Below, piece after piece: positions 1 through 12,400 of a DNA stretch of 64,000 nucleotides. The DNA is from Onchocerca lupi (taxonomy: Eukaryota; Nematoda; Chromadorea; Rhabditida; Onchocercidae). The notes under the pieces were generated by a model. It did not search any database. It saw nothing but the letters and a program-made list of their open reading frames with translations, and was not told the origin of the DNA. The position numbers and the translations under genes are program-made. Each line of letters opens with the position of its first letter. The stretch's first letter is position 1. Location: assembly GCA_028564675.1 (NCBI GenBank), contig JAOVVO010000363.1:1-64000 (forward strand), written 5' to 3'.

Positions 1-417
1 AATTGAGTACCTCTCCCAAACAAAAAAAAAAAAAAACCCTAAACTACTTCAAAATAAGTCTAACTTAATTTTTGGGACTGATTGTGAATTTTCGTTTTTT
101 TATTCTGTTAATTTCACACATGGTCTAAAAAAGAGAAATAATTTTTGAAGAGTTTTATCAGTAATTAATTGCAAATCATTGCGAGGCGAAAACTTTAACG
201 CTTCTGTACCTTTTTTCTGCAGCATGTACAAACTTGCAGTTTGTCGAAGGATTTTGATTTAAAAAATGGAATTAGCTTCTGCACAAATTCACATACTTTT
301 TCAGTCGAAGATGTTTAAATAAATATTGTACAATGTATAGGTATATAAGCGAGAAACTTTACCTAACTTGCAGACGAATGCAAGTAAAGAGTTTGGTTTT
401 GGAGGTTCTGCAGTTAA
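1..417. other. AT-rich non-coding stretch
   Basis: No open frame with homology or convincing splice signals is visible here. The stretch holds an A-run near position 25-37 and general AT-rich sequence. It may be upstream sequence of the candidate small gene that begins at 418. Confidence 0.5.
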
Positions 418-834
418 ATGGATAGCATTGACGAGTCGTCCAACAACACTAGCTGTCATGTGAATTTCTTTACGATAGAGATTATAGCAATGAAATTTGC
501 TAATAAAAAATTGTAATAAATATAGTTGCAGAATGAGGTTCAGAAATTAAAAGAAATTGTTGCTGATTTTCAAGAATCGTTCAGTAAAAATTTCCTTTCT
601 TGTTACTTGCGAGGCAAAGGAAAGTAAGTGACAAGTTTTGCATGTTTCAGATGTACTCGATGTATAGGAATTCTACGCCAGACTTTAAATACGAACATGG
701 CAGGCTGGACAAAGTTTGTTTTTAGCTCGTTTAAGCTTTGCTGCTTTTATATGGCTGCTGCAGCCTTGTTGTATCTGCATTTAAAAGCCAAAAAATTGCC
801 TGCTTCTTTCTTACTCTCCATTCTTTGCTTTTAA
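418..834 (+). CDS. candidate small multi-exon gene, unknown product
   Basis: Exon-like segments: 418-459 starts with ATG and encodes a short acidic N-terminus (MDSIDESSNNTSCH). It ends at a GTGAAT donor in phase 0. Segment 532-623 follows a TTGCAG acceptor, reads in phase 0 and encodes a charged, helical stretch (NEVQKLKEIVADFQESF) ending at a GTAAGT donor. A third segment after the TTTCAG at about 645-650 can be read to a stop at 834; in that frame it has a short hydrophobic stretch. No homologue is recognised. The phases of the first two segments fit and the intron (about 72 bases) is nematode-sized. Chance open frames of this length are common in such AT-rich DNA, so this remains a candidate. 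Confidence 0.25.
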
Positions 835-858
835 ACCAGTTTCGTTTCCATTTTTAAG

Positions 859-1164
859 TCAATTTACTTTTAAAAAGCGTACATGTGTTAAAGTAAAATA
901 TGCGGCTTGTATGACATGAGAAAAGAGAAACTCGAAGGAAGAAGATAGGACAGCAAAAGAGATGGGTGAATTTTGAATATCTTCCGGTGAATTGGTTGGT
1001 TCTCTGGATAACTCTTCCTCCCTACCACAGATCTTTCCAGTGCCAAAATTTTGGTTTAATTCAAAAATGCTTCGTGCAGGAAAAGTAAACTTCAAACTAG
1101 TAGAGAGAACAGACAACAAAAGCAATATGCTTAAAATGCAAAAATACGGAGAAACATTATTCAT
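859..1164 (-). CDS. candidate small secreted protein ORF
   Basis: Uninterrupted frame of about 101 codons from ATG at 1164. The N-terminus has the shape of a signal peptide: a short polar start, then a leucine-rich core (ILSILLLLSVL), then a small-residue region with a plausible cleavage site about residue 20-30. The remainder is polar with one cysteine. A possible GTAGGG donor lies inside the frame after the ICG codons, so the segment could instead be the first exon of a longer gene. No homologue is recognised. About one frame of this length is expected by chance in 64 kb of this composition, hence low confidence. Confidence 0.2.
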   Translation of the reverse strand: MNNVSPYFCILSILLLLSVLSTSLKFTFPARSIFELNQNFGTGKICGREEELSREPTNSPEDIQNSPISFAVLSSSFEFLFSHVIQAAYFTLTHVRFLKVN

Positions 1165-1213
1165 CTTCGGTCTCAAGGGATATTTATCCAAACAGTTCGA
1201 CAAATTAGAATAA

Positions 1214-4200
1214 TCTTTAAGAGTACTTCAGGAACATGGAAAATATAAATTCTACTGCAATCTTCGCATAATCTTTTCTCCTTTCCAGTAGGAATTGTTC
1301 AACTGAGCAAACTTAGGTACTCATATCTTGATCAGATTCTTTCGTTTATTTATGTTTAATTTTCTCGGATAACTTAGATTCTTTATTAAATAAAAGCTTA
1401 TTTCGAAGATTTTCAACAATGTAGTGAACATATAACTCCGAACGACCTGAGTATAAGCAAATGAAATGAGAAACTGGAAATTAATAATGAGGAAATCCTT
1501 TATTCCTCTCCTGTGCTCATTGTCAATTTTCCGGTCCTCATTACATTTGCTGACACTCGGTCGTTTATAAAAACAATTTTCCTATTTCCTTGTTCCTTTT
1601 CGGATTTCTCAAAATACCTGAAGCTTTATCATCCTGAGATGTGCTGCACTGATTACTGCTTGCTATAAAAATTGATTTCCAAATGGAAGAATCAACATTG
1701 TTCTGCGCCATTTCCCATAAAGTTATTGATATCGATTTCACCGTCTAGTAAGATGTTGCTGCAGAAAGAAATGGTATAAGTTTGCATAATCTGAACGATA
1801 TCCTTCACTGATCAAGTTTTCCATTTGTTACGATTTCGATTCCAAAAATATTTAATCATAACTATGTTGGATTTAGAATTAAACTGCAAAATTTTTAGTC
1901 TGCAATATCTTTCAAATTTCAATTGAGTTTACTCAAATCTCAATATATTCCAGTTAGTAGCTTCCACATGCTGTCAGTTTTCTGTTGCTCAAATTATCTA
2001 AATAGGCGAGGGTTTGACTGGAAAGAAACAAAAAAGGAAAGATGTCGAATTGTCTACAGTCACAGGAAACAAACATTCAAACTATCTAACTAAACAAATT
2101 AAAATTATACTGAGAATTTTTCGAAACTTCAAATTTCAATCGAAAAGTGACGGAATGGGATTCTATTTTTGAATTCCCTCGGGAAGAAACAGACTGTCAG
2201 AAATACTCGGATACCAGGATGACTATTTCTTTTTGAATCATTTTATAGTTTATGCTGAGCATTTTCCTGGACAAAAAAATCATCGAAACTATCCATTAAA
2301 AAATTTAGAAAATGCGGACTAATGTAAAATGTACATTTAACAATGTTACATGAAAAGTATTGAGGGATTATGACAGTGTAAATCAGTCGCATTTATTTTG
2401 AAGTTTAAGTCTGAATCCTCTCAGGTATTGGTCAGTTCTAAACATACAAGCTAAATCTTGATTCTTCAATGGAAGAAGATCCGAATAAAGAACATGAGAA
2501 GGAAATTAGGATTGATAAAGTCTATTATTTTACTAAAAGTTCTAGAGTATTCGGAGTCTTGAAATATTGTCACTAATTCACCATTCTTGTTATTTCGATG
2601 GATATTATCGTTTGAATGCAACATTTGTGGGATTTTTCATACATTCTACAATTACATTAACAATGAATTTAAGGCAATACCTTAATGAGATGCTCACGAA
2701 TCTAGCGAAACACCGCAGTTCCGGAGAAACACTACCACTTGTTTTGGAGAGAATCCGCACACAAGATGAAATACTGAAATAGTCTGCATGTCGTAAATCC
2801 TGAAATATGGGATGTTGAACAATCAAAGTAATAGATGATGTCCTGGAAATCAGGATATTGGAGGAAAAAGTTTTTTTGGATGATACAATTAAGATGAACT
2901 GTATGTTAAATTAGATAGCATTTGTTCATAGAAGAAAAAAGTATGAAAATAAGCCAGTGAAGGGGCGATCTTTATTCACAGAGTACTCATGCATAAAAGG
3001 ATATAGTTAAAAATTAAAAATTCGATCAACCATTTTGTCCATTATATGCAAATACAGTTTGCAAAATTGTCCGTCTTTAAATTTTCTGTTCATTTTCAAA
3101 ATATGTCGTAAAATGAAATCTGATAACTTATGTAAAATCGACTGCAGAATATCATTTATATCCCAGAATCATGAATCTTGTTTATATTTAAATTTTAACC
3201 GTTTGCGCATCGTTTAATAAATTTACGCTTTCAAGTATACCACAGCACATATGCCAAGCATCAAATAAACGAACTTACAGAGTACATCGAAGCAAATAAA
3301 TAAATGAATGGAACACGGAGGAGAGATCGCGATTAAAGAAATCTCTGCTTAATAGTATTGCAGATCTGTACCGTAATGAAACAAACAATTTATTGCAGCG
3401 ATGGATAGAAGTTTAAACAAATTTACTTGTTAATTTTTTACTTTTATTCAAACCTTCCAATTTTCCTTGTTTCAGCAGATTAATTTATAAAAACTTCTAG
3501 CAAGGTTATTTTGGCCAGAGTAAATCTAAAACTTTTCAGAAATTCCTTTAAATTCTTACTCTACACTTTCTCAGAATATCTACTGTATTAAAGGATTAAA
3601 GGAGTTCAGAACTAAACATTAAAAAGGGAGTTTTAAAATAAAAATTTTAAGATCATATTCCAAGTATAAATGCACAAGAGACTTCGCAAAATCTGCTAAT
3701 TTTAAGCTAATGAGAAAGTATAATGAGATGGAAGTAGTAGGAATAATCCATGAAACATAAAATAGAAAAAGCGGCAGAAATTAAATACATGGAAGTGGCG
3801 TCGTGAGTGATTGAGATTATGATAAGATGAATTATAGGGAATAAAATGGGATTTAAATCAAGTCGAGTCATCTATTCGACAGAAGATATCGTGCAGTTAT
3901 GATGTAAGTAATATGTTCATACATGAGAATGATTGAGTCACAACATTTTACTAAAGAGTTTTCATTCCAATTCAATAATTTAATCAGTCTTCATTAGAAG
4001 CATAGGAATACCCGAATGTTTCGAAATGAAATCAATGCAAGATGAACGGACTTGTTAATGAAAGGAATCGGTCATTCTGATTTTGTCGTGAAAGAAGTTT
4101 GTCGAAGGGTTGCTCGTTGAATACCGATCAGAGCAAAAGGATCCAATCTCAGATAACCAAGTGAAATTGTTTACCACATGTAAACTCTAGCACAATTTAT

Positions 4201-5647
4201 ACATGTCAACTTACAACGCAAAGGGGAGTTAATTTGCAACATATTAATCTTAATATAAAGGGATCTTGTTTTCTACTTGTCAACTGTAGCATAATTTACA
4301 ACATGTTAATATAGCGCAAACGGATATGTCACCATAGCACAGCACAATTTATGTTAACTATAGCGTAAAGGTCAAAAGCTTAGTTATATCAAGACATTTC
4401 CAATACAAAGATCTATTTCGTCATCTTTTTTTTTTTTTCTATTTCGTCATATTTACATGAAAACATTTCGTTTTTCCAACAGATTTCGAGATTTTAATTT
4501 GAAAATCCAGAAAAAAATGACTTGAGATCAAGACAAGATTCTGATGAAGATAATGTCGGCAAGGAGTTCTCAATATCGGATAATCTAAAAAACAAAGACA
4601 CCAAGATCATCAAAGCCGACCTTACCGCAGTGCTTCGCCACAAATGAGACGTAAACATACAAAATAGAGTTCCCTTCTTCTTCCATCTCAATTCATCCTC
4701 CTCAATCTCTAACTTGACCTCTCCAATGCTTTTGTTCAGTCACTGAAGATAATTATTCGGTCATTTGTCCGGCATCGAGTTAATGCTGATGCATCAACAA
4801 AGTTCTGGTCACAGCGGCATTGTCACATAGTATCTCTTCATTTCTCAAAAGTTGCGAGTAACGGTTGTCCTGATGTTGATTGCCCTTTTATCATATCTTC
4901 ATTTTGTGGCGCTGTGACGTTCTGTTACCTGTCCTGTCGATAAGGCAAGCATTAGTCAACATTCCATATGTTATCCTCCTCCTTTCTTGCATTTTTAGAT
5001 ATTCTGAGACATTCTCAACGTTCCCTGTTTAAAAGCTTTTCCATGAAAGCAAAATTTTCAAGATGATACGGAAATAGCTCACTTCATTTTGCTTATCTTT
5101 TTTTACCATTTCCTTTTCATTTCCTAACCTTTTTTTTCTATAAGATAGATATCGTCAGCATTTTTCCTATTCTTTCCATGGTTGCTACTCTGTGGCCTTT
5201 CCCGTTCTATTCATTTAAGCCTTATTTTTGTCTTTTTCGAAAAAAATCTTTCAAATTAATCCACATTGCATTTATTCCGTTCCTGGGTGTTTTTTTTTCT
5301 TTTTTTGGGCACACTCTGAAAATTGTACAGGATGTTCGACTGGCTTGCCGAAAGGATCTGTCCTGAATTTTGTCTCTCCACATCGACTCTTTCCTACATG
5401 ATGAATATACATCAAAATTATCGCGTTTCCGTATGAAAATTACGAACCTGAAACTTTCAAGATCTTTTCTTCGGTCTTGAAACTGTTACTGGAGATCTGA
5501 CCAATTAGCATGCCAATACTTCTTTTCCGTTGAGTATTTTTCAGAATCGCTTAATCTATTTAAAAATCACTCTTTGATTAAGTTGTTGACGGTACATATT
5601 ATTCACACTTTGTCGTCCACAAACAGCGTGGAACAACATCCTCTCAG
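1214..5647. other. AT-rich region with isolated exon-like segments
   Basis: No recognised gene. Short frames with protein-like composition occur on the plus strand near 2650-2782 (contains QYLNEMLTNLAKHRSSGE), about 2840-2913 (charged, helical), about 3361-3411 after a TTGCAG, and about 4491-4648 (acidic and polar). They do not join in phase and could be decayed exons or chance. A degenerate repeat lies at 4160-4380 and is listed separately. Confidence 0.35.
4160..4380. repeat. degenerate tandem repeat, three to four units
   Basis: The stretch repeats a motif of the form AGCACAATTTA followed by ACATGT(T/C)AA, then a TATAGCGCAAA-like tail. Visible units are near 4185-4225, 4270-4315 and 4340-4375, with many substitutions and length differences. 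This is an old, eroded tandem array. Function is unknown. Confidence 0.4.
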
Positions 5648-6185
5648 CTTTTTGTAGCTACCAGAAGGAAATATCACTGTTTCACCGCTGCTACTTCCAT
5701 GCTTGTTAGATGCCGAGACGAGATTTTAAGAAAAGTCGCGGGAGCATGCGAAAAATATCTTGAGGAATATTTTAGAAACAGAGAGGTATCTGATGCTGTA
5801 AGCAAACTAAAATGACATAACTGTTACCGAATTCATTAATGCACCGAAAATAACAGAAAATCGGATTTTAGTTATAAACAATTACATTGTCAACTGAGTA
5901 TGAATCTTAATGGTTTATAATCTTGAAAATTAATGTATCGATCAATTTGAAAAAACATAATGTCTCAACTTTCAGATAATTGAAGAAATTGCCAAAATGT
6001 TCCTATCACTATCAACAGAATCAATACGCAATGAGCATGAATCAAATGCCATTTCAAAATATAGCTATATTCTTATGTTAAAGTTTCGGCGACACAGGCA
6101 GTCAATCATCCGTTTAAATCAAATGTTAAGTATCACAAAATTATTGAAAAACCCTTGGAAGAAGCGGAATGAAATAGGAAAATAA
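5648..6185 (+). CDS. two candidate 3' exons of an unrecognised gene
   Basis: Segment 5648-5785 follows a CTCTCAG acceptor, gives 46 codons in phase 0 and ends in GAG at a GTATCT donor. Segment 5976-6185 follows a CTTTCAG acceptor, continues in the same phase for 69 codons and ends in TAA. The joined reading is basic and rich in R, K and E, with a helical stretch (RKVAGACEKYLEEYFRN) and a basic tail (LLKNPWKKRNEIGK). No start codon or upstream exon could be fixed and no homologue is recognised. The matched phases and good splice sites favour a real gene; the lack of homology and the chance level of such frames argue for caution. Confidence 0.3.
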
Positions 6186-9100
6186 ATGAAGTTAACTTTA
6201 ACTAAAGTGATGTTACTTATAGATGACAATGAAGCTGTTATTCGCCGATCTTCCAATGTTTTAATTATTTTGAATTTGGCATGAGATTCAATCTCATGTC
6301 TCTGTCGATCTTCTTCCTCTTCTTTGTTTCTCGGCATTCTTTACTCTTTTTCCTTACAAAAATGGGGTACAAATACAGATGTTTGTGTTTTTATCTTAAT
6401 AAATCATCGAAGGATAGGCGATGTCTCAGAAAGAAATTTATTTATTAGGACATATATTTAACTATAATAAATACACTAAAACTGCGAAACCGATAAAAAA
6501 TGAATTTGGTTGAAGATAAGAAGATTTGAGTCATCGTTTTCAAAGACAGAAAAACAATAATGGATGGATGGAGATCGATGCTGTATTATCTTGCATCCCT
6601 AAGCTGAAAATTTTTTGCATTGCAGAGAAGATATTTCAAACGTTCGCTAAACTCATAGTGTGGTTTTAAAGAAGTTTAGCTAACTTTTAAAAATATGACT
6701 TCTTCGAAAATTTATGAGGTGAAAAATATTCAGAATTGCAAGATATGTCTAAAGATAATGAATACTCGGACATTTGCATTTAGGAACCACACGGTAAAAC
6801 GTAGTCAGGAAACGAGAGAGCCAGAAATAAGAAAATCTTTTTTAAAGTGCGTTCATGAGCTATTGAAACATTCCACATCTGCAAGTTTACAATTTTCCAG
6901 TCATTTAGAAATGGCGCAGTTCGTTTAAAATACAGTTGAAGTATGAGATTTGAAAACCGGAATTTGAATTTAAAACTGTTTTTCTAGTAATCTAGTTTGT
7001 ACTCTGTTTTCCCATGGAATCAGTAAGTACCTGTAAAACAACGGAACAAATAGAATGAATAAATACGGAAATATTCCATTTTGAATGCGCAACTTAATCT
7101 GTTTTCTACATTAAAATGAACTGGAAGATAATGTATTATTTCAATAACTGCATTTATTAATAAAGGATAACTTCAACAACTGTACTTATTAATAAGGAAT
7201 AATAAAAGGATGAAAAGTTTTTTCATTCCTATTCCGCTCCCATAAAATTGGTCGTGAAACAATTTGCATTTCCTCCTATGAGAAACTAAATGATATAAAA
7301 CGGTCTTAAAAATATCCAAAACAGATTACGGGAGATCCAGAAAAAATTCATTTCAGTAAAATCATTTAAATTTACATTTTATTATTTTCACTTTTCTATT
7401 ATTCCTGATAAAACTTTTGCTTTTCATGATTATTGCACTTTTAATTTCCTACAGAAACAGCAGAATAACGCGAAATTCTTGGATATTGCATTTGGGTGAA
7501 GCACAAAAAGCTGCATAATTAAGCATTAGCTTATTCCGAGATTTACTAAAGAAGTTTGAATAGTACTTCAATATAGTTGGTCACTTCATTTTGTGGAGGA
7601 AGGATCAGTAGCTATATTTAATCAAATCATACTTATTCGTGATCGAATAGTAAACACCATTTCTGTAAGTTAATTGAGAGAAACGCTTTTGAGTAGTTAA
7701 TGCATTTTAGGAAGTTTTTGCACTTTAAATCCTGATATCACCAGAAATTTCGTCTCCGGTTGCAAAAGTTCTCCTTCAGAAAATTAAAAAGATTCCTGAA
7801 ACTTTGTGTTCCATTCCCTAACTCTGAAATAAACTAAGATCTTCATCAATATTTTGAGTAAGAAGATGGGTGGATTTGGTAATTTATTATGCATTTGAAA
7901 AATACGAATGGCTTAATTATATCAAGCGATTTACAAATTCATCTTGATAAGAATTTGCGTCCTTGGATTTCCACGAAGTAGGGAAAGATCTTACGAAACT
8001 CGATCAAGAAAATAATACCAGGAGAAAGAGCTATTTAAACTGACCCACAAGAACAATTATTAAATTGTGACATTTTACCAACCAACTGGTAAGGTTCTTA
8101 ACAGTTTCCACAGCTTACTTGCGAAAGTTCCTCAATCAAGTAATCCACCCGAATTTTCATAATCTTTGACTACTTCCATCCTCCCTAACCCTGTTCTCGA
8201 GCACTGACTTTTTGTACATTAATGTAATTATAAAACTCATATGCAAATGCATTGCTTTGAGACATGGATCTGCGAAAAACTTGAGCCTCCATTTGAAAAA
8301 CAAAACCTTTGAAAACAACAAAGAAACCAATCAAAACTGAAAACTAGTTAGAAAACTGCGAACACTCACTTCTTCGACCACTATGATTCTAGCTAATTAT
8401 CTTATTAATGGAAGAAATATCGAATGGGATATTATCATTGTTATCATTTTCGGAAAAGGACTTTTGATGAAACTTCCCTCCAACTTACCAATAAGCAAAT
8501 ATTTTTATGCAAATTTAAGACTAAAAACCTTCGAAATCACGTATCCCAATGATGCTAGATAAATAATGCAAACTGAGAAAAAAAATCTTAGAATAATGAA
8601 TGAAAAGCTTTGACAGGACAGAATCGAATGAAACAGTTACCTGAATGTCTCAAATTAAAAGAAAAAAAAAAAATAGCGATGTCAAGCAATATACAATTCA
8701 AAAAGGAAGAAGGCACAAAATAACTCACAGCCTAGGAATAAAATGAAGGTCACAGAATATTAAAAGAATCAACACTCCACCGTTTTTTCTCTACCATCTC
8801 ATATCATTCTATTATAAAAATTTGGCTTAAAAATCAAAAAATGAGGGTAGCGTAAGATTACTACAAAAAATGTTGTACATGAGTACAATTACTTAACAAA
8901 AAAAAAAAATTTGGTCAGAGAATGATGATGTTTGCTTTGGTTAATGCTACATTTATCTACAGCCCTTGCATACATCAGAGATTTTTTGATTACTTTAGTC
9001 TTCGCACCTCTTATAGCACAGAAAAATTTCGTTTGAAAACAAAGGAAATAAGTGAAAAACACAGATACATAAAAAGTAAAGTATCACGAAAGCAAATAAG

Positions 9101-9394
9101 CGAAAGGTGAATGGAATATTTGACATTAACCAAGGATACTCGGTCGCATTGTAATTATATTCGTTTTGATTAATTTTGCGCAATCACCGGCTCTAGGTAT
9201 TATGAAACGGTGAACTGCGGTAACCTAAAACAAGAAAGTTTATACATGTTTGAAGTGAATGGAGCTGAAATAAATCCAAAAGGAACAAACAAAGAATTTA
9301 AAAAGGCACCTGAATAAAGTGATAGTATTGTTTTGTAACTGGAAAAAAGTCTTTAATTTCATATAAAATTGCAAAAAATAATCATTTTTACATA
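6186..9394. other. AT-rich intergenic stretch, no gene recognised
   Basis: Only short frames without homology occur. A 77-codon plus-strand frame at 6695-6928 and a 62-codon frame at 8922-9110 (ending at a possible AG/GTGAAT donor) are within chance expectation for this composition. A minus-strand frame starting at 6337 opens with a charged sequence (MPRNKEEEEDRQRHE) but has no supported continuation. Confidence 0.4.
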
Positions 9395-9400
9395 TTTATT
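9395..9400 (-). terminator. polyadenylation signal AATAAA
   Basis: AATAAA on the minus strand lies about 14 bases beyond the stop codon of the TBC1D23-like gene. This is the expected place for its 3' end signal if the 3' UTR is short. Confidence 0.5.
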
Positions 9401-9413
9401 TTTTGCCGATTTT

Positions 9414-12400
9414 TCACGTCAAATTTAGGTAGTGCAAAGATAATAAATGGAGAAATGTTAAATTTCGGAAGGAATATCCATAACGAATAAAATAAATATA
9501 AATTGCCTTGTAATCATCTTCGTCGGTACAATAACCAAACTTAAAGGTAAGAAACTCAGGGATTTTTTTCTTGCTTGAAACACGCAACACTGATCCATAT
9601 TCATGACGTGCTCGTAAAACAACTTCCTTAACCTAAATGCCCAAAAAGACAATCATGTCGCAGAAAGATCCAAGAAAGCCCTCACATCGAGATAATCTGC
9701 TGACTTTTTAAAAATAAAGTCAGTGTATGAAATTGATGGATGAGTGATGAATTGAGAAAAACTTTTAAAAGCCTGATTTTCAAACTTATGAACTTTTTCT
9801 TCCTGGTGGAAAATTAGAATATGTGTAGTTGTTAAGGCTAGATAACATTCCACAGTACGGTGACTCGCACCTTCTGCAAATACTTCCAATCCTTCAAAAT
9901 ATTCCAGTATGCCACTTTGTTTCAGAATATCGTCCAACTTCTGAAGTTTATCTTCAAGCCTACACTTTGTAAAATTTTACTGATTCGCTAACTTCTCTAT
10001 TTTTATAAAGGATTTTTGATTATATTAGAAATTTAATAAATACGAAAGTCCTACTTCAACGATCCATTTGGTTCAGACATTTCGACTATCATCATGGCAA
10101 ATTTAAATATGAAAACGCTAACTTTTGGTTCAGAAGATCTCGGACTGGATGTAACAGCAATATTTTCTGTTTCAGAATCAGAATCACTAAGGGTAAAAAG
10201 AGATTTTTCATTACGGTATCGTTTATCATGCCGCTGACTTGTCTCAACATGACTAAATTCAACAGCATTTGGACCAAGTGTCACGATCGTAGGCAATTTC
10301 CGCACTTTTTCTCTAATTGACGGCGCCGTTGCTTTGACTGCACCGAGAATGCTACCAACATCAAGTTTCCACTGAAAAATATATCACTAATCTTAATTTA
10401 CCTAAGAAAGCCTCTATGTCGTTTTAAATCAAGTAAGTGGCTTATTTATAAAATCATCGGTAAAAAAACGTATCCTCATTACATAAAAAACTCATCTAGC
10501 TTCATTTATCAACGCAAGACTACTTAAAACTAAGACTTTATAGACAAAGTAATTAGTTAGTAAAAGTTTTCTAATTAAAATTAGTTCTTTCAAATACTCA
10601 CAGATGATTTTCTTTGAGGACCTTTTTCGACCTCGGGTGATAGTTGCCTGTTACATTCTTTGCAAAGGGCTGCATAATGTCCATCCAAACGTTCAAAATT
10701 TGGTGCAAGCTGTTTATGAAGAGCTAAATAATACTGTTTCAGGAAATTCAAACAAGCATACAAGATCAACTCATTATTGATAAAGTGAAAAAGCACCTTT
10801 ATAGCCTCCGTCTACTAAGGCAATGTGCTTTCGTCCTTGTTGTAAAAAACTTGCAATAACCATATGCAAATAAAGATCATCTTCACATCCAGAACCAAGA
10901 AAAAGAATGTGTTCATCAGGATGAAAAGCACATCGATAGGAATCCAAACTAGACAAAGCCAATTTATACTGAAGTGGTGCTTCAACAAACTGGAAAAAAC
11001 TGCACATTAACATACTTACAACTAAAAGAGAAGGAATTTCAGAGTGCATAAGAATGTTGTTTCAGATAACTTAATTAAATCTGGAATAAATAATTAGCTG
11101 TAACTAGAACTATTTAAAATTGAGTGCTAAGCTAATGATTATCTAATTTATAGTATTATTTATCTGAAGAAACAACTGGAAGCTAATTATATGGTACCTT
11201 ATACCTTCAGAAAAGAAAGAAGAATCAAGTTAAAAAAAAAGGAAAGAAGAATCATGCCTTAGGAAAAAAAAATGAGACATACCAATGTAGAATCCAAATT
11301 ATATGAACCATCCAAATGGCCAGCTGAATACTGATCATGAGATCGAGCATCAATAATGAAGAAATTCGGTTCTGATTCCTGGATTGAAAATTATATTGAT
11401 GAAACAAAGTTGACTTTTGCGTTAAAATGAATAGCATAATCACTGCACTAAAATGTGGAGCAAGGCTTACTTGCCGTCGTTACCAGACAATAAGTTTTGA
11501 TATACAATTAGAGAAATTATTTCAAACTCAGTTGCAAACAGATTTCTTACAGCTGCATTAAGATTTTCATCCAAACCCATTCGGATAACGTCGCGGGGAT
11601 CAATTGGCAATGCAAGTAGTTTCGCAATATCCGTTTGTATTTCTTCTGCATGTCGAGAGCCAAACAAAACGCGTTGAAAATCCTGGATTAAAATTCTGAG
11701 TAAATAAATGAAATCAGACATCTAATTAGACATCCGAAATCTAATTTTAAATTACTTGAGTTTGTTCAATAGTGGAGCCTGAAATTTTCAAAAAATGGAT
11801 GAACTACCGCACTTAATTCCTTTGTTAATATATGAAGAGAGATGGTGAACTAAAATCTCCCGGAAACTTACTCTAGAGAATTTCTTAAAATCATAAATAA
11901 AAATTTGAATTTTCAATAGTGTCAAGGAAATTTTGCACTTAAACATTAAATAAAATCACTTGTTTAATAGACGATGGTGTCTGATTTAGAAACAAAACTG
12001 ATAACTCCAAAAAATCGTCAACATCATTTATGGAAAGCTCCTTCACAGCAAATCGAATCGTATCAATCAATTCACTGCAGGAATAAAAATTTGATTGCAA
12101 GAATTGCACAACAAAAAATTCAGGAATATATTATTATGCAAAAAGCAAAAACCTTGTAGTGTTCAATGCCATAAGCTGGTCAGAGCAATTGATTAGGAAA
12201 ACCAAAACCATTGCAAACAACAAATACGGATCACCCTCAACAATTATTTGTTAAATTCTGCTGAAATCACTGGCAAAACTAGAATACGTCAAATTTAAGT
12301 TCAATCCCAGGTTTCTTTTCACTAGTTAAGAAAATACTAAAGATTTACAAGCAATTTCTTTTCCAAAAACTTATTTTAAGACTTACTCTCTCAAACAATT

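Noticed and set aside
6119..6337. Minus-strand gene starting with a charged N-terminus
   Set aside because: It reads well for about 40 codons, but no donor leads to a further supported exon and it overlaps the better supported plus-strand exons.
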